DNA of 64,000 nucleotides from Glaciecola punicea ACAM 611 (GTDB taxonomy: Bacteria; Pseudomonadota; Gammaproteobacteria; Enterobacterales; Alteromonadaceae). A model generated the notes under the pieces. It saw only the letters and a program-made list of their open reading frames with translations, had not been told where the DNA came from and ran no database searches. Both the position numbers and the translations under genes were made by a program. The stretch spans positions 62,001-126,000 of the forward strand of contig NZ_BAET01000031.1 in the NCBI RefSeq assembly GCF_000252165.1, written 5' to 3'. This document shows positions 28,713-39,878 of the stretch, piece by piece (within the stretch, counting starts at the first letter, position 1; each line of letters opens with the position of its first letter).

Positions 28713-31700
28713 CTACTCGTCGTCTTCCGTCATGGTCATTAGCGACGTATTACCGCCTGAGGCAGTAGTGTCTACGCTAACTGTTTTTTCAGTGAGTAAG
28801 CGACCAATCATATTGTCGTTATGCTCAGCAGTAATAACCGGTAGTATTGCACCATCTCTTAAGGCCATCTTTTGCACAAAACGAGAGGTTCTAGACGTAC
28901 TGCTATCTACTACCATGCCCGCAATATCTTTGTGTTCAAGTAAGGCTTCAAGGTGCTTCAAACGTGCCACTTGGAATACGCCTTTTGGCGCCCCCGTGCT
29001 CTCAAATTTATCTTTATACGTAAGCGCTTCTTCATAAAACAAGTCAGACACTACCGCAACCACCACATTTCCGGTAGCAAGTGCGGTTACAATAGACAGG
29101 GTCCAATACTCAAAGGCCACTTCTTTGTCGGCGAAGGTGACCAAAATACCTCTTGGCTCTAAATGTAGAGTGTTGCTTTCACCCGTTGGCCCAGGCAGCA
29201 CCTGTGGCTTCTTCAAGCGCTTTTCAACAGACAGTAGCTGGGAACGGGCGCTTGCTAAGGTAGAGTTTAAATCTTCCGCAAGCTCCTCAACAATGTCGAC
29301 CGTTGCAATTTTGGCCAACAGTTGGCGAACCGCCGACAATCTTGACGTTAAGGTGCTTAATCGCCATTCTTGCACTACTTTATTAGCTCGCGTCATCATG
29401 TCAGCTACTTCGCTATGCGACTTTTCATCGCTCATTAAGGCCGGATCATGGGTAAAGCCGTCAGCAAACTCTTCACCAACGCCGACTAAATTAGGCGTAA
29501 CTTTTTCCATCATTAAGCGCGGCAAGTAGTTCGGTCCGCCTGCCTTAGGGCCGGTGCCGGACAGGCCGCGTCCGCCAAAGGGTTGTACGCCAACTATTGC
29601 TCCAATCATGTTGCGGTTGATATACACATTACCCGCACCTGACAGTTGCGCTAACTCGTAGGCCCGCTCTTCAATGCGCGTGTGAATTCCCATTGTTAAG
29701 CCATAGCCAGTGGCATTTATTTGGTCCATGACTTTCAGTAAGTCACCGCCTTTATAACGCACAATATGTATGCAAGGTCCAAATACTTCTTTTGTTAATA
29801 CGCTCAAATCACTAATTTCAAATAAATGCGGTGCAAAGAAAGTACCGTCTAAACTCGCGTCTAATTCGCATTTATATAAAAGCTTGCCTTTTTGCTGCAT
29901 AAAAACTTCGTGCTCGGTAAGCGCTTTTAAAGCTTTTTCATCAATAACAGGACCAAGATCAGTCGACAACCACTGTGGGTCGCCTATACTGAGCTCTTTC
30001 ATCGCCCCAATAATCATTTCAATAATGTCATCGGCAACTACGTCCTGTAAAAATAAAACACGCAGAGCCGAGCAGCGCTGGCCAGCGCTTCTAAAGCCCG
30101 ACGTCACAACATCATCTACCACCTGCTCTGGCAGCGCTGTAGAGTCAACTATCATGCAGTTTTGCCCGCCAGTTTCAGCAATAAGCGGCACTTGCGTAGA
30201 AGCACGTTGGGCCAAGGTGCGTGATATTAACGTGCCTGTTTGGGTGGAGCCTGTGAATATTACACCTGCAATACGTTCGTCAGGCAGTAAGGTGTTGCCA
30301 ACCTGCGGACCGGTAGAAATGACCATTTGCAGCGCCTCTTTTGGCAAGCCAACGGCATACATTAACTCAGCCGCACGCATAGCGATTAAGCTAGTTTGTT
30401 CTGCTGGTTTAGCCACGACGGTGTTGCCAGTTGCCAACGCCGCCACTACCTGGCCTAAAAAGATTGCCAAGGGGAAGTTCCACGGGCTTATACATAAAAT
30501 AACGCCGCGTGGTGTGAGCCTATTATCAGGGTCTATTTTTTGTGCTTCAACGGCATAGTAGCGCGCAAAATCGACCGCTTCGCGTACTTCATCCACGCTG
30601 TCTTCGGTAATTTTACCGGCTTCTTTTATGCATAAACCAATCAGCTCGTCCATGTGGCGCTCTAAAATATCAGCCACACGCATGAGTATCTCACAGCGAT
30701 GGGTGACTGGCGTGTTCGACCAACTGGCAAAAGCATCATGCGCAATAGCAAGTTTGGCTAGCATTTGCTCAGGGCTATCAAAATGGTGGTGGCCCACAAT
30801 TTCAGACAACTTAGCGGGGTTGCGCACAATATAGTCTGCGCTATCGCTTATTTGAAGACTGCTGGTATGTAAATCAAACCATTTAGCGATGTTAGCTGAC
30901 ATATCCGTTAACTTATTAATGTCGTAAACATCGAAACCTTTAGAGTTTAAGCGGCTATCGCCATACAGGTTAATCGGCATTGTTATTTGAGTGTTGACTC
31001 TTTTAGCCAGTCTTTGGGTAAATTCTACGGGGTCACTTAATAATTCTTCAACTGCTTTCTTTTCGTCCACTATGGCATTAACAAACGAAGAGTTCGCCCC
31101 GTTTTCAAGTAATCTTCTGACCAAATAGGCGAGTAAGTCTTCGTGCTGACCCACTGGTGCATAAACACGGCATTGAATCCCTTCTTCCTTTACGATTTGG
31201 TCATATAATGTGTCGCCCATACCGTGCAAGCATTGAAACTCAAAACCTTCTTTGTCGTCTCCAGCAAGTTCAATAATAACCGAGGCGGTATAGGCATTAT
31301 GTGTTGCAAACTGCGGATAAATAGAGTCGCGGTAAGCAAGTAAGCGGTTGGCACATGCATGATAAGACACGTCGGTGGATGCTTTTCGGGTAAACACTGG
31401 AAAATCTTCATATCCGCCTTGCTGGGTGTGTTTAATTTCGGTATCCCAATAAGCACCTTTTACTAGGCGCACCATCATCTTTTTATTGACTCGGGTGGTA
31501 ATCTCACGTATCCACTCAATCACAAAAATAGCGCGTTTTTGGTATGACTGAACCGCCAAGCCAAAGCCCTGCCAGTCGTCAAGGTCGGGATCACTAAACA
31601 CTTTTTCAATAATATCTAATGATATTTCCAAACGCTCCGACTCTTCCGCGTCGACCGTTAAGCCGATGTTATGTTTTTTAGCCTGTAGGCACAGCTTCTT

Positions 31701-32522
31701 TAAGCGATCGCAAATTTCCGGCACTACCTTTTCGTACTTCACATAATCGTAGCGCGGATGAATGGCTGAAAGTTTCACCGAAATACCAGGACTACGACGA
31801 GGACCTTTGCCTGCACCTGCTTTTCCGATGACTTCTATGGCATCACTGTAGGCCTTGAAATAGCGGTCTGCGTCGGCAAAAGTCCGAGCGCCTTCGCCTA
31901 ACATGTCGTAAGAATATACATAGCCCGCTTTTTCTTTGTCTTGTGCGCGCTTTACAGCGTCTTCTATGGTTTCACCCATCACAAACTGCTTGCCCATTAC
32001 TTTCATAGCAATGTTCATAGCACGGCGAATTACAGGCTCGCCCATACGGCCTAGCGTTTTCTTTAACAAGCCAAACTGCGCTTTTTTACGCACGTTGGTA
32101 TAGTTCACCATGTTTCCGGTAAACATGAGTCCCCACGCAGCTGCATTGACGAACATCGAGTCGCTGTTGCCTAAGTGACTCGACCACTGACCGTTAGCTA
32201 ACTTGTCTCTTATAAGTTGGTCTTGCGTGTGCTTGTCTGGCACGCGCAACAAAGCTTCAGCCAAACACATTAGCACGACGCCTTCTTCTGAAGATAGTGA
32301 ATACTCTTGAAGCAGCGCATCTACCCCGCCGTGACCTTCTTGTTCTTTACGGATCCGCAATACCAAGGTACGAGCACGCTCCCATGCACGACTTCTTGCC
32401 CTCATACTTACCTCAGCTTCTGGTAAAATATGCTCCACAACCTGAGCTTCATTAATCCGATAAAAGTCTCGGATTTTTTGCCTAGTAGTCGAATGGGTCG
32501 CAAGACTTGTGTTTATGAGCAT
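28713..32522 (-). CDS. putA: Bifunctional proline dehydrogenase / pyrroline-5-carboxylate dehydrogenase PutA
   Basis: Oxidises proline to glutamate in two steps, the first FAD-dependent and quinone-linked, the second NAD-dependent. A 1269-residue protein with a proline dehydrogenase barrel (about 190-490; VRLVKGAYWDTEIK and RVYAPVGQHEDLLAYLVRRLLENG). An aldehyde dehydrogenase domain follows (about 570-1020; catalytic Cys in FRSAGQRCSALR, Glu in AETGGQN), then a C-terminal ALDH-like domain. The N-terminus (MLINTSLATHSTTRQ) lacks the ribbon-helix-helix DNA-binding domain of E. coli PutA, so it should not repress its own gene. Single gene. Confidence 0.96.
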   Translation of the reverse strand: MLINTSLATHSTTRQKIRDFYRINEAQVVEHILPEAEVSMRARSRAWERARTLVLRIRKEQEGHGGVDALLQEYSLSSEEGVVLMCLAEALLRVPDKHTQDQLIRDKLANGQWSSHLGNSDSMFVNAAAWGLMFTGNMVNYTNVRKKAQFGLLKKTLGRMGEPVIRRAMNIAMKVMGKQFVMGETIEDAVKRAQDKEKAGYVYSYDMLGEGARTFADADRYFKAYSDAIEVIGKAGAGKGPRRSPGISVKLSAIHPRYDYVKYEKVVPEICDRLKKLCLQAKKHNIGLTVDAEESERLEISLDIIEKVFSDPDLDDWQGFGLAVQSYQKRAIFVIEWIREITTRVNKKMMVRLVKGAYWDTEIKHTQQGGYEDFPVFTRKASTDVSYHACANRLLAYRDSIYPQFATHNAYTASVIIELAGDDKEGFEFQCLHGMGDTLYDQIVKEEGIQCRVYAPVGQHEDLLAYLVRRLLENGANSSFVNAIVDEKKAVEELLSDPVEFTQRLAKRVNTQITMPINLYGDSRLNSKGFDVYDINKLTDMSANIAKWFDLHTSSLQISDSADYIVRNPAKLSEIVGHHHFDSPEQMLAKLAIAHDAFASWSNTPVTHRCEILMRVADILERHMDELIGLCIKEAGKITEDSVDEVREAVDFARYYAVEAQKIDPDNRLTPRGVILCISPWNFPLAIFLGQVVAALATGNTVVAKPAEQTSLIAMRAAELMYAVGLPKEALQMVISTGPQVGNTLLPDERIAGVIFTGSTQTGTLISRTLAQRASTQVPLIAETGGQNCMIVDSTALPEQVVDDVVTSGFRSAGQRCSALRVLFLQDVVADDIIEMIIGAMKELSIGDPQWLSTDLGPVIDEKALKALTEHEVFMQQKGKLLYKCELDASLDGTFFAPHLFEISDLSVLTKEVFGPCIHIVRYKGGDLLKVMDQINATGYGLTMGIHTRIEERAYELAQLSGAGNVYINRNMIGAIVGVQPFGGRGLSGTGPKAGGPNYLPRLMMEKVTPNLVGVGEEFADGFTHDPALMSDEKSHSEVADMMTRANKVVQEWRLSTLTSRLSAVRQLLAKIATVDIVEELAEDLNSTLASARSQLLSVEKRLKKPQVLPGPTGESNTLHLEPRGILVTFADKEVAFEYWTLSIVTALATGNVVVAVVSDLFYEEALTYKDKFESTGAPKGVFQVARLKHLEALLEHKDIAGMVVDSSTSRTSRFVQKMALRDGAILPVITAEHNDNMIGRLLTEKTVSVDTTASGGNTSLMTMTEDDE

Positions 32523-32775
32523 GTAGCACCTCTAAATAATGGTAAAAGTCGTATTTAAAACAATGTGAACGTGTTAAATTTCGCCGTACAATAATCGTTA
32601 TCAATGTAATAAGCTACCTAAGTCGAATATTTTTTACAAGTAGCTAACTAGCCTCTGTCAACTTACGGAAACTGTATACATCGCATGCTATTATTATGGC
32701 GTATAGAAGCGTCAAAATAAGTGTTTTTTGTTTACACGGCACAGGCACTTATCTTTGGTTTAAGCAGAGGCATAT

Positions 32776-33057
32776 ATGAAAAAAAAATGGATTGCGCTGT
32801 TGTTAATTGTCATGCTTAGCGCATTGCAATACAGGCTCTGGTTTGGCAAAAACAGTGTCTATGACTTTCAATTTAAGCAAGACCAAATTACCACGATAAG
32901 CGAACAAAATGCGAATTTACGGCAGCGTAATCAACTCCTTAGAGCCGACATAGAAGATTTACAATTGGGCTTAGAATCCATGGAAGAGCGCGCGCGTAAC
33001 GAATTAGGCCTGATTAAAGAAGGCGAAACTTTCTACCGTATATTGCCCAAAGAGTGA
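32776..33057 (+). CDS. ftsB: Cell division protein FtsB
   Basis: A 93-residue bitopic septal protein of the FtsQLB complex. It has an N-terminal membrane segment (WIALLLIVMLSALQYRLWFG), a leucine-zipper coiled coil (ENANLRQRNQLL and the following helix) and the conserved RARNELGLIKEGETFYR. First gene of a conserved run with ispD, whose start overlaps the ftsB stop. Confidence 0.95.
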   Translation: MKKKWIALLLIVMLSALQYRLWFGKNSVYDFQFKQDQITTISEQNANLRQRNQLLRADIEDLQLGLESMEERARNELGLIKEGETFYRILPKE

Positions 33058-33821
33058 CTGCCTTGCCATCTACCTCTATATTCCCTGTGATTATCCCCGC
33101 GGCAGGAATTGGCAGCAGAGTGGCTGCCGCTACTGCAAAGCAATATGTCAGCATTGGCGGAAAAACAATATTAGAGCACACCGTGCAGATCTTTTTATCA
33201 CATAATCAAATTGGTAAAATTATTGTAATGTTGCACCCTGAAGATTACACTTTCACCACTTTATCAATTGCTAATCACCCACAGGTTATGGCGGTTATTG
33301 GTGGCTGTGAGCGCGTAGACTCTGTGCTACAAGGCTTACGCTGTATTGTTAACTTCCAAGACCCAACACAATTTGTGTTAGTTCATGACGCTGCAAGACC
33401 TTGCGTCAACGCGCAAGACATAACACGACTTATTGAAAGGTGCACGGCTATTGCACCAAGCGATAATGTCTGTGGCGCAATACTGGCGTGTCCCGTTACC
33501 GATACTATTAAAAAAGCCGCTTCTACAAAAATATCTTCAGGACATTCACAACACTTTTCTATAATAGATAATACGATAGAGCGTTCTTTGCTGTGGCATG
33601 CACAAACGCCGCAGATGTTTCGCATGAATGAATTGATACACGCAATTGAAACAGGTTTAGCTAAGGGCACAAAGCTAAGCGATGAAGCCTCTGCTATGGA
33701 AAATTGTGGAAAAAGCGTGTTATTAGTAGAGGGGCCTTCTAGCAATATAAAAATTACGAAACCCAGCGATATAGCACTTGCTACATTTTACTTAAGCGCC
33801 ATTAACAAGAGCAATAAATAA
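33054..33821 (+). CDS. ispD: 2-C-methyl-D-erythritol 4-phosphate cytidylyltransferase IspD
   Basis: Third step of the MEP isoprenoid pathway: adds CMP to methylerythritol phosphate. At 255 residues it has the nucleotide-binding PAAGIGSRVAAATAKQYV near residue 15 and FVLVHDAARPCV near 105. It also has the C-terminal GPSSNIKITKPSDIALA. The usual Pro in the PKQY motif is Ala here (AKQY). Start GTG 33054 overlaps the ftsB stop by 4 bases, so the two genes are coupled. Confidence 0.95.
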   Translation: MTALPSTSIFPVIIPAAGIGSRVAAATAKQYVSIGGKTILEHTVQIFLSHNQIGKIIVMLHPEDYTFTTLSIANHPQVMAVIGGCERVDSVLQGLRCIVNFQDPTQFVLVHDAARPCVNAQDITRLIERCTAIAPSDNVCGAILACPVTDTIKKAASTKISSGHSQHFSIIDNTIERSLLWHAQTPQMFRMNELIHAIETGLAKGTKLSDEASAMENCGKSVLLVEGPSSNIKITKPSDIALATFYLSAINKSNK

Positions 33822-33878
33822 TACGCGCTTTATATATGAACGTTAAAACAACGGTTATGCCATACAGGACAAGCAACA

Positions 33879-34355
33879 ATGATACGAGTAGGACACGGTT
33901 ACGATGTACATAAATTTGGCGGTGAAGGCCCCATCACTTTATGCGGTGAAAAAATTGACCATACCCACGGCCTTATTGCGCACTCCGACGGTGACGTGGC
34001 AATACATGCTTTGTGTGATGCACTATTAGGTGCTCTAGCCCTTGGTGACATAGGTAAGCATTTTCCTGACACCAGCGCTGACTTTAAAGATGCTGACTCA
34101 ATGCACCTACTGACGCATGTATACGGCCTGATTAATGACAAAGGTTATACGCTGGGAAACGCAGATATTACCATCGCCGCGCAGGTGCCTAAACTTGCCC
34201 CTTATATACTTAATATGCGCAGCAACATAGCCAAACAGCTAAAGATAAGCGTTGATAACATAAGTGTAAAGGCAACCACCACCGAAAAACTTGGTTTTGT
34301 GGGGCGTGAAGAAGGTATTGAAGCACACGCAATGGTCTTGGTTTGCGCATGCTGA
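33879..34355 (+). CDS. ispF: 2-C-methyl-D-erythritol 2,4-cyclodiphosphate synthase IspF
   Basis: Fifth step of the MEP pathway; a zinc-dependent trimer. 158 residues with the metal site [10 protein letters not shown] (Asp8, His10), [20 protein letters not shown] with the third ligand His, and [19 protein letters not shown]. Follows ispD by 57 bases and overlaps the truD start. Confidence 0.97.
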   Translation: MIRVGHGYDVHKFGGEGPITLCGEKIDHTHGLIAHSDGDVAIHALCDALLGALALGDIGKHFPDTSADFKDADSMHLLTHVYGLINDKGYTLGNADITIAAQVPKLAPYILNMRSNIAKQLKISVDNISVKATTTEKLGFVGREEGIEAHAMVLVCAC

Positions 34356-35446
34356 ATTTACAGGTAGACCCTTGGACACACTTACACGGTGGTGCGCTTT
34401 TTAACGCCACTATAAAAACGCAACTAAGCGACTTCAAAGTCTTTGAAACATTAAGCTTTGAGCCCAATAGCAGCGGTGAGCATACACTTATTCACATTGA
34501 AAAAACCGGCTTAAATACTGCGTTTGTGGCCGAAGCGCTGGCTAAATTTGGCAAATTACCCTTACGTAATGTTAGCTACGCTGGTCGCAAAGATAAATAC
34601 GCCATCACCTCACAGTGGTTTGGCATTTATCATGGCGGCAAAGCTAAAACCGATTGGTTAACATTTGAAATGCCCGGCGTTCGCATTATCGAGACGGTGC
34701 AAAATGAACGAAAGCTGCGCACCGGCGCAATAAAATCTAATAAATTTGAGATTGTAATGCGCGATATTGACACGCTAGACCAAGCTGCCCTGTTGAGCCG
34801 AATAGAGGCCATAAAGGTGCGCGGCGTGCCAAACTACTATGGCAACCAGCGTTTCGGCGAGCTTATTAAATCCGATGGCAGCGTGATACTGGGCGGCAAT
34901 TTACAACTGGCAGAAAAACTAGTAAACGGTGAAGAAATCCGTAACCGTAATAAACGATCAATGGCAATTTCAGCCCTTAGAAGTTGGCTTTTTAATCACT
35001 TTGTCAGCAATCGCATCAGCCAACTTGCCTACCAGGCATTGCTTGACGGTGATGCCTTGTCGTTAAGCGGCAGCAATAGTTTTTTTATTCACGCGCAAAA
35101 TGATGAAGCACTCCTAGCGGCAACGACCGACAGACTTAAACGAGGCGATGTGTTAGTTACCGCGCCTTTATGGGGAGAAGGTGAACTAGATAGTCAAGGC
35201 CAAGCAAGAACCTTTGAACAATCAGCAGCAGATGAGTATTCACAGGTTTGTGATACTTTGGTGCGCTTGCAATTATCTCAACAAAGACGACCGGTATTGC
35301 TCTTTGTTGAAGATTTTTCGGTACAAATAAGCGATAATTCAGCCGTACTTTCATTTAGCCTGCCGTCGGGTTGTTTCGCCACCTCGGTACTGCGAGAAAT
35401 AGCGAACGTTAAAGTAGGTTCGCATGCGCACGTTATAACATCTTAA
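34349..35446 (+). CDS. truD: tRNA pseudouridine(13) synthase TruD
   Basis: Converts U13 of tRNA-Glu to pseudouridine. About 365 residues with the TruD signature [16 protein letters not shown], holding the catalytic Asp near residue 80, and [14 protein letters not shown] 34349 overlaps the ispF stop by 7 bases. A TTG two codons earlier is possible. In many relatives surE follows, but here pcm comes directly. Confidence 0.95.
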   Translation: MLNLQVDPWTHLHGGALFNATIKTQLSDFKVFETLSFEPNSSGEHTLIHIEKTGLNTAFVAEALAKFGKLPLRNVSYAGRKDKYAITSQWFGIYHGGKAKTDWLTFEMPGVRIIETVQNERKLRTGAIKSNKFEIVMRDIDTLDQAALLSRIEAIKVRGVPNYYGNQRFGELIKSDGSVILGGNLQLAEKLVNGEEIRNRNKRSMAISALRSWLFNHFVSNRISQLAYQALLDGDALSLSGSNSFFIHAQNDEALLAATTDRLKRGDVLVTAPLWGEGELDSQGQARTFEQSAADEYSQVCDTLVRLQLSQQRRPVLLFVEDFSVQISDNSAVLSFSLPSGCFATSVLREIANVKVGSHAHVITS

Positions 35447-35465
35447 TATAGCTGGAAGCATCAGT

Positions 35466-36098
35466 ATGACATCACGTAAAGGCTTACAGTTGGCCGGGGT
35501 ATTAAAGCAAGAGGGCATTACCAATGAAGCGGTGATGGCAACTATCGCTAGCGTTCCCAGAGAAATATTTTTACCGGCAGCGCTGGCGCACAAGGCGTAT
35601 GAAAACATCGCCCTACCGATAGGGCAAGGACAAACCATTTCCCAACCTTATATTGTCGCCAAAATGACAGAGCTGCTCTTAAGCGGTATTGGGCCTGCGG
35701 CAAAAGTATTAGAAGTGGGCACAGGTTCAGGCTATCAGACCTCGATTTTAGCCAAAATATTTGCGCAAGTATGCAGTGTCGAGCGTATTAAAGCGCTACA
35801 GTTTCAAGCAAAGCGCCGTTTAAACCAGCTTGATTTACATAACGTAAAATTGAAACACGGTGATGGTTGGCAAGGCTGGGCGAGTAAATCTCCCTTTGAT
35901 GGCATTATAGTCACCGCGGCAGCCGCCAATATACCTGAGCAGCTTATAAATCAATTGGCCGACGGCGGTCGCTTAATTATCCCCGTAGGCGGCAAGCAGC
36001 AGCAGTTGCTTTGTATTGACAAGCAAAACGGAAATTTGTCCAACACCGTCATTGAAGTCGTCAATTTTGTGCCTCTCGTTGCAGGGGATATAATATGA
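35466..36098 (+). CDS. pcm: Protein-L-isoaspartate O-methyltransferase
   Basis: Repairs isomerised Asp/Asn residues by SAM-dependent methylation. 210 residues, the usual length, with the substrate-loop motif ALPIGQGQTISQPYIVAKM, the SAM motif VLEVGTGSGYQTSILA and GGRLIIPVGG. It starts 20 bases after truD; the surE gene normally found between them is absent. Confidence 0.96.
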   Translation: MTSRKGLQLAGVLKQEGITNEAVMATIASVPREIFLPAALAHKAYENIALPIGQGQTISQPYIVAKMTELLLSGIGPAAKVLEVGTGSGYQTSILAKIFAQVCSVERIKALQFQAKRRLNQLDLHNVKLKHGDGWQGWASKSPFDGIIVTAAAANIPEQLINQLADGGRLIIPVGGKQQQLLCIDKQNGNLSNTVIEVVNFVPLVAGDII

Positions 36099-36131
36099 AA
36101 TTGTTAACCGCTTACACGATATTTGACTAAC

Positions 36132-37010
36132 ATGAGTATAACCGTATTTAATAAGCTTGCGCTAATTCGCCTGTTAAGAAAAACACGCCGCCACACCACA
36201 ATGTTGGCATTACCACTATCGTTAGCATTATTCATGAGCGCCTGCTCCAGCAATTTTGTACCCGCGCCTGTGGTGCATTTGTCGACCAAAACTGCCACTG
36301 TGGAAAACGTAACCCAAATCACTGGTGACACCTACATAGTAGAGCCAGGAGACACCCTATTTGCTATCGCTTTTTACAGTGGAAACGACTACCGAGAACT
36401 AGCTAGGCTAAATAACATATCGCCCCCTTACACAATTAAATTAGGCCAGAAGCTGCGTTTAAACCCTGTAAAGACTAAGCAAGTTACGGCGAAAACCAGT
36501 GAAGCGCGAAGCACTGAAAACAATGTAAGCATGAACAAAGTTAAGCAAACAAAACAGCAGCAATCTACTGCAAAAAAGCCGGCGCCGACAAGTGAAAATC
36601 AAGTCAGCAATCATGTAGCTTTAAATACCACTAACAATCAATTGGCCTGGGCATGGCCTGCTAGTGGAAATCGCACTATCGCGACGGTTGGGAGCGACGG
36701 CAGTAATCGTGGATTAGATATTAAAGGTATGCTAGGCGCACAGGTACTAGCTGCGGCTGATGGAAAAGTTGTTTATGCTGGCAATGCTTTAAAGGGCTAC
36801 GGAAATTTAATTATCATAAAGCATAACAACGATTATTTGAGTGCATATGCACATAACAACACCATCTTGGTGAGCGAGCAAACATTTGTTAAGCAAGGAC
36901 AGAAAATCGCCACTATGGGCAGTTCAGGTGCAAGTGAGATAATGCTGCACTTTGAAATTAGGAAAAAAGGAAAGTCAGTTGACCCTTTTCGCTATCTGCC
37001 CGGGCAATAG
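36132..37010 (+). CDS. nlpD: NlpD-like lipoprotein, LysM and degenerate LytM domains
   Basis: Outer-membrane lipoprotein that activates the septal amidase AmiC. It has a lipobox at FMSAC, a LysM domain (about 75-120; YIVEPGDTLFAIAFYSGND), a low-complexity linker and an M23/LytM domain (about 180-292; NRGLDIKG, GYGNLIIIKHNNDYLSAYAHN, MLHFEIRKKGKSVDPFRYLP). The first zinc-binding His of M23 peptidases is Asn in NRGLD, so it should be a regulator and not a hydrolase, as for E. coli NlpD. ATG 36132 was chosen; ATG 36201 would give a shorter signal peptide. rpoS does not follow. Confidence 0.9.
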   Translation: MSITVFNKLALIRLLRKTRRHTTMLALPLSLALFMSACSSNFVPAPVVHLSTKTATVENVTQITGDTYIVEPGDTLFAIAFYSGNDYRELARLNNISPPYTIKLGQKLRLNPVKTKQVTAKTSEARSTENNVSMNKVKQTKQQQSTAKKPAPTSENQVSNHVALNTTNNQLAWAWPASGNRTIATVGSDGSNRGLDIKGMLGAQVLAAADGKVVYAGNALKGYGNLIIIKHNNDYLSAYAHNNTILVSEQTFVKQGQKIATMGSSGASEIMLHFEIRKKGKSVDPFRYLPGQ

Positions 37011-37037
37011 CATTGCTTTATTATTGCTAGATGTGCT

Positions 37038-37535
37038 TTATTTTGAGCGTAAAAGGGTAATAAACTCATACTCATGCGCATTCTTTTCATCAGGCTGATG
37101 AGTTTCACGCTCGAGCACTTTCCATGAAGCCATTTTTTCGTAATCAGGAAATTGAGTATCTCCTTCAATGTCTATATTAATGAAGGTTAAGAATAGCTGT
37201 TGGGCTTTTTGCAAAAAAGCTTCATATATCGCGCCACCGCCAATGATCATTACCTCGTCCGCTTCTATTGAAGCAATCCTTAGCGCAGAATCACAGTCAT
37301 GCACGACAATAGCATCGCTTAAAGTATAAGCTTGGTTGCGCGTAACCACAATGTTTTTGCGACCAGGCAGGGCTTTGCCAATGGATTCATACGTTTTACG
37401 TCCCATAACCACAGGCTTCCCTAGGGTTACTGATTTAAAGTGCTTTAAATCAGCAGGTAAGTGCCAAGGCATTTGATTATCTTTACCGATTACTCTGTTT
37501 TTTGCCATTGCGGCAATCATACTAATTTTTATCAT
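37038..37535 (-). CDS. folA: Dihydrofolate reductase
   Basis: NADPH-dependent reduction of dihydrofolate; the trimethoprim target. 165 residues with MIAAMAKNRVIGKDNQMPWHLPADLKHFK and VVMGRKTYESIGKALPGRKNIVVTRN. The active acid is the Asp of LPADL, as in chromosomal gammaproteobacterial enzymes. Convergent with nlpD with a 27-base gap. Confidence 0.97.
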   Translation of the reverse strand: MIKISMIAAMAKNRVIGKDNQMPWHLPADLKHFKSVTLGKPVVMGRKTYESIGKALPGRKNIVVTRNQAYTLSDAIVVHDCDSALRIASIEADEVMIIGGGAIYEAFLQKAQQLFLTFINIDIEGDTQFPDYEKMASWKVLERETHQPDEKNAHEYEFITLLRSK

Positions 37536-37602
37536 AATTCAATGCTTTATTGATGCCGTTTGGCATAATTATAAAAACTGCTGTACAGCCAAATTACTAA
37601 TT

Positions 37603-38778
<1,176 letters not shown>

Positions 38779-38946
38779 TTACTTGGCTTAATCCTGTATG
38801 ACTGTGTATAAATCACTGACCTTGTGTGGAGAGTATATCAGCTTTATTAATGTTCGATAACTAGGCGCTTCAACTTCATATTACGAGGTAAAAAACGTAA
38901 GTTGAGTTAACTACTATGAGTGTGGCGAAAACCAAACCATTAAAGC

Positions 38947-38975
38947 AAAAAAAACCCCGCAGCTGCGAGGTTTTT
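38947..38975 (-). terminator. Rho-independent terminator of rplU-rpmA
   Basis: AACCCCGCA and TGCGAGGTT form a GC-rich stem with one mismatch. On the minus strand it is followed by a run of eight T. The opposite side also has a T run, so it may work both ways. It lies about 20 bases past the rpmA stop. Confidence 0.82.
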
Positions 38976-38994
38976 GTATTAATTACCAACCGTA

Positions 38995-39252
38995 TTATGC
39001 AGCAACTATGCTTATAAATTTCCGGTTTTTAGGGCCTTTCACTTCAAACAGGACTTTACCGTCAGTAAGAGCGAAGAGGGTGTGGTCACGACCAATACCC
39101 ATGTTTTCCCCAGGGTGGAACTTAGTCCCACGCTGACGCATAATTATGTTACCAGCTAACACGTCTTGACCACCAAAGCGCTTAACACCTAAGCGCTTAC
39201 TGATTGAGTCGCGACCGTTTTTGGTACTACCACCGGCTTTTTTATGTGCCAT
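38995..39252 (-). CDS. rpmA: 50S ribosomal protein bL27
   Basis: 85 residues beginning [16 protein letters not shown], the flexible N-terminus that reaches the peptidyl transferase centre. [21 protein letters not shown] and [18 protein letters not shown] complete the family pattern. It follows rplU by 81 bases. Confidence 0.98.
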   Translation of the reverse strand: MAHKKAGGSTKNGRDSISKRLGVKRFGGQDVLAGNIIMRQRGTKFHPGENMGIGRDHTLFALTDGKVLFEVKGPKNRKFISIVAA

Positions 39253-39333
39253 GAGTTCGTCTCCTAATACTTGCTAATGAGCGATTAACGATAGTCATAC
39301 TACAATGCTACCGTTAATAATTCTATAAAATAG

Positions 39334-39645
39334 TTACGCGCTTATCGCTGTAATTTTCACTTCCGTGAACCACTGGCGATGTCCTGTTTGAGTCCTAGAA
39401 TTCTTTCTACGACGAAACTTAACAATTTTAATCTTGTCGCCACGACCATGGGTAACGACTTCAGCGGTGACTTTACCGCCGACTACTTTAGGTGTGCCAA
39501 TTTTAATATCGTCACCGTTACTGACCATCAAGACTTCATCAAACTCTACGGTTTCACCCGGAGCAACTTCGATTTTTTCTAGACGAACGGTTTGACCTTC
39601 GGCCACACGGTGTTGTTTACCACCACTTTGGAAAACCGCGTACAT
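39334..39645 (-). CDS. rplU: 50S ribosomal protein bL21
   Basis: 103 residues from ATG 39645 ([18 protein letters not shown]), which has GGAGAA upstream and matches the family start. The longer frame from 39666 adds seven unlikely residues. [21 protein letters not shown] is the L21 signature. First gene of rplU-rpmA. Confidence 0.97.
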   Translation of the reverse strand: MYAVFQSGGKQHRVAEGQTVRLEKIEVAPGETVEFDEVLMVSNGDDIKIGTPKVVGGKVTAEVVTHGRGDKIKIVKFRRRKNSRTQTGHRQWFTEVKITAISA

Positions 39646-39878
39646 ATATTTCTCCGCACTGCGCATTCATGCGCTTAATTCAAAAAACAGGGCGCGAATT
39701 ATAGGTAAAGTTTCGTTTCGTTACAAGCAGAAATTGCACTTAATTCACACAATATCGGTCTTGTTATCAATTTACACTCAAGCAAGGCTTATTTTTCATC
39801 TAAAACATCGACATAACTAGAGATACATGGCGTTTAATGTAAAATAGCGGTAATCCAATAAATAATATAAAGAGTGGC

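Noticed and set aside
29770-30558. 262-codon plus-strand open frame
   Set aside because: It lies wholly antisense to putA, whose ALDH motifs are intact in the other strand; composition is that of a shadow frame.
32585-32620. Fur-box-like sequence (AATAATCGTTATCA) before putA/ftsB
   Set aside because: Only part of a Fur consensus fits and neither neighbour is an iron gene.
36132-37010. NlpD as an active M23 endopeptidase
   Set aside because: The first zinc-binding His is Asn (NRGLD), so it is predicted to be an amidase activator and not an enzyme.
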